A DNA stretch of 64,000 bases from Sympetrum striolatum (lineage: Eukaryota; Arthropoda; Insecta; Odonata; Libellulidae). Below, piece by piece: positions 55,514 to 64,000 of the stretch; positions within the stretch are counted from its first letter, which is position 1; each line of letters opens with the position of its first letter. The notes beneath the pieces were generated by a model that was not told the DNA's origin, ran no database searches, and saw nothing but the letters and a program-made list of their open reading frames with translations. The position numbers and the translations under genes are program-made. The stretch covers positions 8,174,752 to 8,238,751 of the forward strand of contig OX388341.1 of assembly GCA_947579665.1 (NCBI GenBank), read 5' to 3'.

Positions 55514-58500
55514 GTTAAGGGTTAAGGATTGCTGAATCATGGAAATTCCTGAACATAATAACCTCGATACAATGCATGAAACGATTCCAACTCAGCAAAC
55601 ACTGTCCTATTAGGTTGGCAATAACAATGCATTGTAGAATTTTTAAAGAATACCCAAGTATGTGCTAATAGCACAGTGAAAAAGAGTACATTTTCATCGA
55701 TTAGAAAAAAAAAAGAGTTGGTACTGATTTATACTTGCAGATAAGGACATAAGTCAGTAGTTATTATGCTTCCTGTGAATATAACATTTTTTAGTAAAAG
55801 TAATGAATATTATTGCATTAGAAATTCTAGCATACCTCTGAAATGAGTTTTGAATCAAGGAAAGGGGAATTACAGTTTTATTTAACCTACAACATGATTA
55901 TGGAATTGTATAAATTGATTTAGATTTATAAACTAGTTTCAATCTCCAGAAATATTAATAAAAAGTTTGAGCAAAATGGTTGAAAGTTTAGTTTAATAGA
56001 AATCAGTCGATTACATCCATATTCAATTATTATTTTATTATGAAGAAGCATAAGTAGGTAGATGAAATGAAAATGTGTTCTTGAGGATGATTGGTATTGA
56101 ATATTATTAACTGGCGATTTCACAATATCATATTTATAACATACCAAAGTTTGGATAGTACGTAGTCAGTAAAAGGAGCAAATGTAGTTTAAGTTGCAAG
56201 GATTTGTTTTGTGTACCACAGATTGTCAACACTATAAAACAGTAATACAAAATTGAATTTATATTTAGTATGTCTTTTACCATTTCAATAACTCGGTAAT
56301 ATCTTGTCAACTGATATTTGTCCTTGTCCTTCTTTGCTTCCCATCACAGAAAGGAGTAAGACATATCTTCACAAAATAAGAGTGAGGTTTAAAAATAATC
56401 CATTGCAAAAGGGCCTGTCCTAGTTTAGAAGAAGGAACTGTAATGCTGTGATGGAGATGTTTACGTTCTACCTAAGTTTGTGAAGAATCAAATGGTGAAA
56501 ACCCAACTCTTCTATCTATGGGCCATCATGGCGAGAGAGAAGCCATGAAAATGGCTCTTTCTGCAAGTGCTAAAGCAGCCTTAAGGATAGAAGAATCAAG
56601 TACAGGAAAAAACGATTCATGAAATTTGCGAGCAGCGATTTACATGAAGATATCCATGATATCGTGATTACCACCCTTTGTGAATGTGATTTTGCAGTGA
56701 GACGGCAAAAGATTTCTGGAGATTATAGCAAGAATAGATGCTCTATGTCAGTCTCTTTCCAGAAAGTTTAAGGTGCGCTAATATGGCTGTTAGATAGTTC
56801 AGTGTTTCACACCCCTGCTATATGCATTATCATATAATATTCTTGCAAATGCAAAAATGTGGTTTATAAATGACTCCTGGCAAGTATAAATTGCCAATAT
56901 GCTGATGTAAATTCTGTGTTGGAGATAATTTTATCCTATTCAATTTTCTAAATAATTCATCGACATAAGGAGGTTCAAGCCCCGGAGTTGTTAAAATATT
57001 TAGATTTCATGCATCATTACCCAGGCCTACACCATCTTCTTTTTCAACTGCGACATGGGGACTACTAGCTTTTTGTATTGTACTGCCTTTTATCATATCT
57101 CGAGTCTTTTCCCCCCATTTGAGCTAGGAATGTATGGAAAATTGGATATGATCTCTGACAAAATGGTGTTTTGTCATATAGTTTACTATAGTAAAGGAAA
57201 TGCTTCACATGTCCAGATTTAGTTGAAAAAACTTTATGATATCTGTTCAGAATATAAAATAATTGACTTATTCTAACAGCTGACATATTATCAATCATAT
57301 TAACAATAACTTCTATTCTTGAATCATTAGGTAAAGAAAAAATGCAATTATTATTACTATTAATTGTTAATATGGCAACTTTAGGAAAGGAATGGCATTG
57401 TAGATTTTCACTTTCTGTGTCGAACTTTTAATTAATTAATTTAAACTTACCTAAAATTACACAGGCCAACATCCAAAAGACAGCATAGGATTTTTTTACT
57501 GTTTCTTATAATTTTTTGCTCACTGAAACTAGAAAAAAATATTTTTTAAATTCCATCATATCAGGTTTTCTGGTAAAACTCATGATTCAAGTTAAATAAA
57601 GTGTACAATTTCTTATTCTAAAAGGGAATCTGGTGTCATACTCTTGAGTCAAAACACTTCATGTAATAATGGTTTTTACATTAATTTCATATTTAGAAGA
57701 GTGACACTCAAGATATATACAAATAGAAAATACGAGGATTGAGGGGGTCAATAGGTGGTGCTTTGGCAGCGCTAAGATGATGATGATCTCCAAACAGGTT
57801 TACGTTGCTCATAGTGATAAGAAAGGAATCTAATGTCTGATGTAAGCATTATGTTTTTGGTAGTATTAGGAACGGGTGTTCTGCCACTGATTATGTGACT
57901 GAACATCTGCCCGCTAGTTAGGCTGTTACACAAAAATCTGTAGTGGAAGCCTCTCAGATTTGTTCATATGTGGACGATAAAAAATGAAAGTTTGCTTCAA
58001 GTGAAAGGAACTCACACATGGTTATTATCGTGTTTAATAAAAACAATAGACAAAGCAGAACAAAGTGTTAAGAGGTAAGTTACATATGGTGTTGGTCCAC
58101 TCTCCAACATCCTTAGAGCGTATTCCAGTCTACTTGTTGTGCATTCTCTATCTAATTGTCTGTCTCTGAAGGTCATTTCTTTCTCTGCCCCTCTTTGGGC
58201 TACTTTCTCCTATTTTTGTTATTCTCGTTTGTAGCCTTTGTAGAGGGTTTCATTCAAGCTCTATGATATAGGTTTAGGCTTTTCCAAAGATGAGCTGAAT
58301 TGCTAAAGAATGAAAAATAAAAATCTGCTGACACCTGGAGCTTTATTCACCTGGTACAGGCACTCGGAGAAGGGATTCACTCAATATTTCTCCAAAGAGG
58401 AAAATCTTGTTTTTTGTAAAGATATTCTAGTAAGTCCTTTGACATAGATACCCATTTGAGTATTCATTGATTAGTCTAAAACAAGCCTCAAACCAGCCTT

Positions 58501-59640
58501 AATGGATATATATTTGCATCACTTCTTTTAGGACTTTCAGTACGTTTGGAAGAATATTATAATTGTTTTGTATGATTATGGAGAAAATGGATAAAACTAT
58601 CATGAACATCATTGGATGTTCTGTGGAGGAATCAAAATACTAATCATGTTATTGGGCTAGCAGGTGTAGGTTACACCCTGCTTCCAATGCCTGTGGGAGG
58701 GGAGAGATCTCCATTGGACTAACTGGCCACTTCGATATACTGGCGAAACATGTCATAAATACAACCTTGGTTCCATCTGAAAGGTTTCATCACCTCCTAT
58801 TCATATACAATTGTAGCTTATGAAGCAGTTCATTTAATGGCTGGTTAAAGATGGTAAATGCTTCAGATATAAAACTGTCAGAAGTCAAGTTGAATAGTTT
58901 TACTCGCTCCGACAAACAAAAAATGTTATCCTGTCCCCTGTTTATAGAAACAATGAGGAAAAAGAAAATGAAATTTGGGACTCCTTTACAGATGAATTGC
59001 ACAGATTTTTTGGGAATACTAAAGACCCTCTCTACTAAACCATTGTATGTTCAATGCTTGTTAGTAGCATATAAAATGTTAAGAATGAAAGATGAGCTTG
59101 AAAATCTGTTTTCCTGAATACTTGTGAGTCTGTAGTGAAGAGTAGGGTGAAAGATTTCAATAGGATGTCCATGATTTTGAGATATGATATCTGGGAAGAT
59201 GAGAAACCAACATGCTTACTGTTGGATGCTTGGGTTGGAAATAGAAAGTGAAAGAGTGTTCAGAGGAGCATCAAGAAGGAGAAGAAAAGGTTTCTCAGTC
59301 AGAAAGATTAAACATGGAATGTTAAATATATCATGAAGGAATAGTTTTTGTTACATATTTTCAATTATAAGATTAATTAATCGTAGTTAATTGTAATGAA
59401 CCATTAGTTTTTACATAATTATTGTGTTTTTATGTAAACTATCTGTTTCCCAAAAAACTGTATGTGATGGAGGGAAATGGAGGTTATTTTTGGATTCAAT
59501 GCCCTATATTACATTTACCTACATTTACTACTAACATTCCATACATCTGCAAAACAATTGTTTTCAGACCAGCGTTAATTGTCTAAATAAGGTTTTCACT
59601 ATGATGCAAGCAATCTCAAAAACCTTACTGTGAAAAATAA
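55514..59640. other. Long gene-poor stretch
   Basis: No recognised gene or element. GGTGGTGCTTTGGCAGCGCT followed by AAGATGATGATGAT at 57752-57790 resembles a LINE 3' tail but is isolated. The 88-codon frame at 58851-59117 has no recognisable domain. Confidence 0.4.
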
Positions 59641-59689
59641 CTGGTGAAAGACTGTCCTTAGGGATAGTATTGGATTTCTTGTTAGGATA

Positions 59690-59850
59690 GAGATTTTACT
59701 CCTTTTAGTGACTAAAGCTGAAGCTGACAATTCCACCTTTAAATCCAAAAGGATAAACAGAGGTGAAAAATAGAGACATGATTGCAACTTGGTCTCCCAT
59801 TCTGCAGGTAGCGGTTTTAATCATACTGCATCAATCCCACTGCTGTTAAT
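59690..59850 (-). repeat. tRNA-derived SINE copy (-)
   Basis: Reverse strand: GGGAGACCAAGTTGCAATCAT in the B-box position, then GTCTCTATTTTTCACCTCTG and TTTATCCTTTTGGATTTAAA. Arranged head-to-head with the plus copy that follows. Confidence 0.6.
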
Positions 59851-59859
59851 TAGATGCAT

Positions 59860-60030
59860 TGTGATGTGGTATTTTAGTTTAGTTGGTGAACACCTGGCTG
59901 GAAAGTAGGAGACCAGAGTTTTAATCCCATTCATATCACTATTTATCATCACTGTTTATCCTTGGGTTTATTCAGGGGCATGCCTTTACATGCAATGTTA
60001 CTACCTTTCCTCATTATCTTTATTTCGGGG
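59860..60030 (+). repeat. tRNA-derived SINE copy (+), best preserved
   Basis: Pol III A box TAGTTTAGTTGG at 59875-59886 and B box GAGTTTTAATCC at 59916-59927, spaced as in a tRNA. Body continues with TTATCATCACTGTTTATCC and TTTACATGCAATGTTACTAC, shared with the copy at 53.1 kb. The head resembles a tRNA gene but is too diverged in the stems to be one. Confidence 0.7.
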
Positions 60031-61290
60031 CAGATTCATCTCTTTTTCAGTCCTCTTCCATGAGGTATTTCATCAAATTGCCAGATAGAGTAAATGTGGT
60101 GAGAAAAGTTGTAGGTTCTGAGCCGCAATTGTCCAAATCGTAAAAACGTCTTAATTTTGGTGATGGGGATTTCGTAATAGTTTGCCTCATTTTGCTGTGT
60201 GTTCATTCTACAGCGAGGGCAAAGGGGGCCTGATTTGTGGAACTTAGGTAAAGGAGCTTGATTAGGAAAAAAATAGATTTGCCGACAGAATAATGGTGAG
60301 GGTGATCATTTTGAAATATTTTTCCTCTCTATGCCGTATCCTGTTCTGAAAGAGGGCATGATGTGTGTCTTGTTATGAATATGTGATAGACGCTTTGATA
60401 ATCATTGTTAGACTATTTTCAGATAGTGTGATTGACAATATTATTGCCTTAACTGATTAATTTATTGTTACTAATTTGGTTTATTTTCAAAGAGGTGTCT
60501 ATTTTGAAACCCTTGACACCTGAATATTTAGTTCTACTTGCTAGGTTTACCTACAATAAAAAATAATGGTCTCAGCCTAATTTCTAGCGCTGCACTTTTC
60601 ATTCTTTGCAGTATTCATCCTAGAAACATTAGGCATAGGTATTCTTGGTGCACCAATGCTATTAAAAAATAATAGTCTGTTTCCTCTTAGAATTTACTTT
60701 CATTTGTATTCTAGCTAAAACTAGGTTTCTCATTTCTCTCATTAATGGGAGGTACTTTTGAAAGAGCCAAAATCTGGCCCATGAAATTCACTCCTTCCTT
60801 AGTAAAATTGGTGCATAATGTATCTAGCTCTCACTGTTTGTCATTAGTCTCTAATGTTTCCTTTAATATCGATAATTGCCTCTTCTAAGGTCTAAATAAG
60901 CCATCCAAGTGCCCTACATATTTAAATCCCTCATTCTACTTTTACTTTCCTTTTCCATTCTCTCTTCCTTTTCTAACCATATCATGGGGAATTGTAGCCA
61001 ACCTAGCCTATTGTTCTTGGTACTTGAACCTAGATCTTCCATTTTCTGTGCAGGTGTTTCTAACAAACTCAACTACCAAGCTACGTCCTTCTCACTTCTG
61101 TAAATGGGAACTAATATGTTCAAACAAGTGGTGCTCCACATAGTGCCACCAACACCTCCAGAGGCCCTCACTGTGGCAACCAGTGAATGATAGTCCTGAA
61201 CTGCTGCTGATAGTTCCAAAATAGGCCTGTGCTCATATGCGAAGGACCTTGAAATATACTGCATAATTAACCTATGTGAATCCTTCTCCA
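60031..61290. other. Intergenic, nothing recognised
   Basis: No supported feature; the short frames on both strands show no domains. Confidence 0.4.
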
Positions 61291-61299
61291 CAAAGAATA

Positions 61300-62150
61300 C
61301 GTAAGAACGAAATAAAGGAATACCAGAAAATTCCACACTATATTATTTAGACTACTGGTTTCAGTGCAAAGCCATCATCAGTACAGAAAGCCATCAAGTA
61401 CAGAAAATGCAGTACTTAAATAGGAAATATTAGAAGTGAGCTTCTTCCCCTTCTTATTGTTCCTCTTTCCACCAAAGCCAAATTAAATGTTGTTAAATCA
61501 ATTGCTGTAAATAATGGTTTTTAGGCTTAATTTGTGGACATATTTATATATAAAAACGGAAAAAAATAGCTTCCTTCTCTGTCTTTCCTTCCCTCTCCAA
61601 AGATTCCAAGACAATATGGGTTACGCTTCCTTTTCTTGGAAACATTTCATACAAACTGTCGAATCCTCTTCCAAAGGATTTGAAGGCTGACTTCTATACA
61701 ACATTAAATCTGCAGAAGGCATTGTTGCGACCAAAAGACGAAAGGGATCCTTCCACACTATCAGGGAGTTGGAGTGCAAAGATTGCCCTGTTATCTATTT
61801 GAGAAGAACTGGTCATAATCTGGAAACAAGGGCTGCAGAAAACCTACGGAGCTACTGTTTCAATGATACCTTTGGGGTGCATCTCCAAGAAAATGGCCAC
61901 CATAGTTCCTTTTACCCGAAACTTCTTCGCTGGCTGCCCAATAGGAAGAAGCTGGATGCATGAGAGGTGATAGAAAGAATATCTGCAGAAAATTTGACAA
62001 ATGAAATAACTTTCTTGTCCCCTTCCACTCCCTCCTTTGACAATTAACCTAAGGGTATATAAGTGCTGCATTTGTGGCCTGATGATGCCTTTTCGCTGAA
62101 ACCAGTAGAATATTGTGTAGAAATTACAAAGTGTGCTCCTTTATTTCGTA
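61300..62150 (+). mobile_element. Penelope-like element fragment with inverted terminal repeats
   Basis: At 61310-61385 the reverse strand reads T-G-A-T-G-A-T-G-G-C then CTGAAACCAGTAGT and further on CCTTTATTTCGTTC. At 62078-62150 the plus strand reads TGATGATGCCTTTTCGCTGAAACCAGTAGA and CCTTTATTTCGTAATG. So the two terminal repeats are inverted relative to each other. Between them is the end of the Penelope ORF (see next entry). The RT is missing. Confidence 0.75.
61590..62047 (+). pseudogene. Penelope GIY-YIG endonuclease end
   Basis: LPFLGNISYKLSNPLPKDLK and A-L-L-R-P-K-D-E-R-D form the connector. The endonuclease follows in a shifted frame: ECKDCPVIYLRRTGHNLETR, R-S-Y, D-T-F-G-V-H-L-Q-E-N-G-H-H and R-K-K-L-D-A. 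The C-x2-C and the V-I-Y-L-x-x-T-G-x-x-L-x-x-R signature are those of Penelope GIY-YIG nucleases. G of the G-R-T-G motif is replaced (R-R-T-G). A one-base frameshift near 61755 and a stop after L-D-A inactivate it. Confidence 0.8.
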
Positions 62151-62811
62151 ATGTTACTTCTCCATACCAAATCTATGGTCAGGAATGATTTCAATACGTA
62201 AGAACATTGTTGAACTGTATTTTAAGCACTATAACCAACTAAGCGAATGAAAGTGATATCTTAATAAATCGTGGTCTTCTGAATATTTCCCTGAGTTGAT
62301 GCATTTATGAATATCCCATTAATGGTAAACAGGAAATGCATTTTAAGGAACAGTCACTATGAACATTGTCCTGGCATTCTATATATGATTTCTTAATGCT
62401 CTTAAGCATAAATCGGTCATTTGGAACACAATGTGATCATTTCTGGAGTATATTTTAGCACCTCATAAGGAGATAAAAATTTGATGATTAAGAATGTGGT
62501 ATATGTATTACTATCCAAGTGTATTCCTGGATTCGATTCCAAGTAGTTATTATAGTTCAACCTAAAGAAGGTATTCAAAAGCAATCAGTGGATATTTGTG
62601 AGGGATACCAAATAAGAATCTATCTTTTATAGATAAATTATCTCTTACTAAATTTTTCAGTGCATCTGATGAAATATCATGATAGCCAAGAGCTTTACAG
62701 TTCTTGAGGTTCTCAAATGATTTCTCAATAACTCATTTCTCAATTTTAGATTCTTTTCTCTTTCATCCTCATCACACTCTATTAAATAATCCAGTTTTTA
62801 AGCATTTATAT

Positions 62812-63299
62812 TAGTGATGGGGTCAGGATTCGAGGTTTTGGTCAAATCCTATCGAATCTTAGATTCAATAATCGATCGAATTCTTTCACGAAATTATCAA
62901 ATATTGAATAGCAATTTTGAAAGTTGCACATTCGAAACGCACGTTTGAAAGTGCCACGTTTTGGTAAAAGAGCTCCCGCAAAATGGTGAACAGAGGTTGT
63001 TGAAAAATCTTGTTGCGTGGTAAATATTTTTTGAAAATGTCTGCAAATACTAGTGAGTTTTGGAATTATTTTTCACTGAAAAATATTGACGATAAAGTCG
63101 CAATATGTGATATTTGCAAAATGTCAATCTCACATGGTGGTGTTTCCAAAGCGACCACTGCATTGTGGAAACATGTGAAGAAACATTCAGTCATTTCAGT
63201 ACTAAAATTGGATGAAGCAAGTATGAGATTCGATGAAAAATAGGTAGATTTGGATTCGGGATTCAGATTTGATGAAATTTTGGATTCGACCCATCACTA
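62812..63299 (+). mobile_element. hAT element, 488 bp, encoding only a BED finger
   Basis: ATTTATAT lies at both 62804-62811 and 63300-63307, an exact 8-bp target duplication. Ends TAGTGATGGGGTCAGGATTC and (reverse complement) TAGTGATGGGTCGAATCCAA pair imperfectly. The only coding region is a short BED-finger ORF. No RNase H-like catalytic domain is present. It interrupts a LINE fragment and is therefore younger. Confidence 0.9.
63010..63243 (+). CDS. BED-type zinc finger ORF inside the hAT element
   Basis: A 77-codon open frame whose first codon at 63010 is not ATG; the first ATG (MSANTSEF) is about ten codons in. It reads S-E-F-W-N-Y-F-S-L-K-N-I-D-D-K-V-A-I-C-D-I-C, then T-T-A-L-W-K-H-V-K-K-H. 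This is the BED signature: aromatic W-x-Y-F, C-x2-C and H-x4-H. BED fingers bind DNA at the N terminus of hAT transposases and in ZBED and BEAF/DREF-like proteins. The protein ends 25 residues after the finger at a TAG, far short of a ~600-residue transposase. No disabling change within the finger. Confidence 0.85.
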   Translation: MLRGKYFLKMSANTSEFWNYFSLKNIDDKVAICDICKMSISHGGVSKATTALWKHVKKHSVISVLKLDEASMRFDEK

Positions 63300-64000
63300 A
63301 TTTATATGGTAAATGACTCTTAAAGCTCTTCAATCTATTAATTCCATACTTTCTTACTTTCCTTCTACTTTATTGTTCATCTCACAATTCCTCTTTCTAA
63401 CATCTCTTTTGCCTGTTTTCCCTTTCTTATTCTGAGTAAGTATTTAGCTGCCTTGTATATTTCATCCAATTTCCCCTGCTGCTCCAATTTTTTTACCATT
63501 TCACACTTATCTTGCTTTGATTCCTCTCTGCCCTTATTTGTGACTCTCCTTAATTCTATATTCAATTTCCTAAGTTTTATCATACCTTACTCTGTATTAT
63601 GATGTTTATATTTCCTCCACCATATCAAGTATTTCTTGGTTTTCTCCTTCTTTCCTTTTTTATTGTATTTTCCTTTCTGACACATTCTTCAAGTCCCTTT
63701 CATGTAGTATTCTTATCTGATTTTCATTCCACCTCTATATTTAGGCATTTATCTGTGTTTCCAGTATTTATCATTCTTCTGCCCATGTTTATGGGCAAGG
63801 TCATTCTTTAATGCTCACAAGTCCTGTTTCTCATTATTAATTATGGATTATGGTCTTGACCAGAATCTTCTCCAGGTACCATTTTACATTTTTTTGAAGC
63901 CTTTGCTTTATTTTAATTAGCTCAATCTGTAATCTGGTTCTATCTTTTGAGCTTTTCCATGTATTTAATGTTTGGGTATTTGGCAATAAACACATCCTTA

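Larger units (their letters stand above)
62620..63999 (-). pseudogene. LINE fragment (-), split by a hAT element
   Basis: Frame 63583-63377 reads KLRKLNIELRRVTNKGREES and L-E-Q-Q-G-K-L-D-E-I-Y-K, then R-K-G-K-Q-A-K-E-M. This is the same linker type as the LINE at 2972-4848 (L-N-N-E-L-R-R-E-T-D-K-A). Beyond the hAT element, 62804-62640 gives traces of the next block (K-N-L-K-N-x-K-A-x-G, then I-P/S). Extends past the right edge. Many stops. Confidence 0.6.

Noticed and set aside
58851..59117. 88-codon lysine-rich ORF as a gene
   Set aside because: No recognisable domain, and its reverse strand also has a frame of similar length, which is typical of chance ORFs.
59860..59935. tRNA gene
   Set aside because: A and B boxes are present but the acceptor and anticodon stems do not pair and the sequence continues into a dispersed repeat body; a SINE head explains it better.

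Overview
This is a stretch of animal nuclear DNA, almost certainly from an arthropod and probably an insect. The evidence is AT-rich intergenic DNA, spliceosomal exon boundaries, and relics of nearly every arthropod transposon class: Polinton/Maverick, Ty3/Gypsy, several non-LTR clades, Penelope, mariner, Tigger-like, piggyBac, hAT, Helitron/Helentron-like repeats and a tRNA-derived SINE. No bacterial-type gene organisation is present. Almost every coding trace carries stops, frameshifts or truncation. The species cannot be named from sequence alone.

Only two traces of host genes were recognised. One is a plus-strand exon (about 10796-11178) of an AGC-family protein kinase. It ends in the glycine-rich ATP loop at a clear 5' splice site, and no downstream exon was found in the remaining 52.8 kb. 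The other is a minus-strand, intron-containing fragment of a BiP/Hsc70-3-like ER chaperone gene (35500-36623). It has stops and an internal deletion, so it looks like a duplicated pseudogene rather than a retrocopy.

Layout. 1-2280: Polinton integrase and a structural-type ORF remnant (-), split by a 648-bp Tigger-like MITE. 2340-4850: repeat remnant and a non-LTR element (-). 5055-5690: Gypsy integrase tail (-). 6299-8118: three tandem copies of a ~765-bp unit. 9.5-10.3 kb: Helentron-like repeat. 10.8-11.2 kb: kinase exon. 11.7-13.1 kb: Helentron-like repeat. 13539-14125: piggyBac-type MITE. 14159-15433: mariner. 16-16.7 kb: unidentified ORF remnant. 17243-18345: truncated piggyBac. 18.35-25.5 kb: cluster of Helentron-like repeats holding an almost complete Gypsy element (20350-24308) whose RT/RNase H region is deleted in frame. 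26785-30540: Jockey/CR1-type LINE carrying a hAT MITE. 30.8-38.1 kb: a ~0.9-kb duplicated segment, an 1.1-kb TIR element with an 8-bp target duplication, the BiP fragment and a 46-bp tandem array. 38.1-40.7 kb: another LINE. 40690-42222: second, truncated Gypsy copy. 42239-43231: long-TIR element. 45499-47121: LINE insertion with a 14-bp target duplication and a 541-codon open frame. 47.4-50.7 kb: degenerate LINE (+) interrupted by another insertion. 53.4-54.3 kb: second piggyBac relic (-). 53.1 and 59.7-60.0 kb: SINE copies. 61.3-62.15 kb: Penelope fragment with inverted terminal repeats. 62.6-64.0 kb: LINE fragment (-) split by a 488-bp hAT element that encodes only a BED zinc finger.

The genes do not form a pathway. 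The window is best read as layered, dateable transposon insertions around one kinase exon. Target-site duplications visible for six elements (Tigger-like MITE, mariner, Gypsy, hAT MITE, 1.1-kb TIR element, BED-hAT), plus one LINE, give a reliable insertion order.
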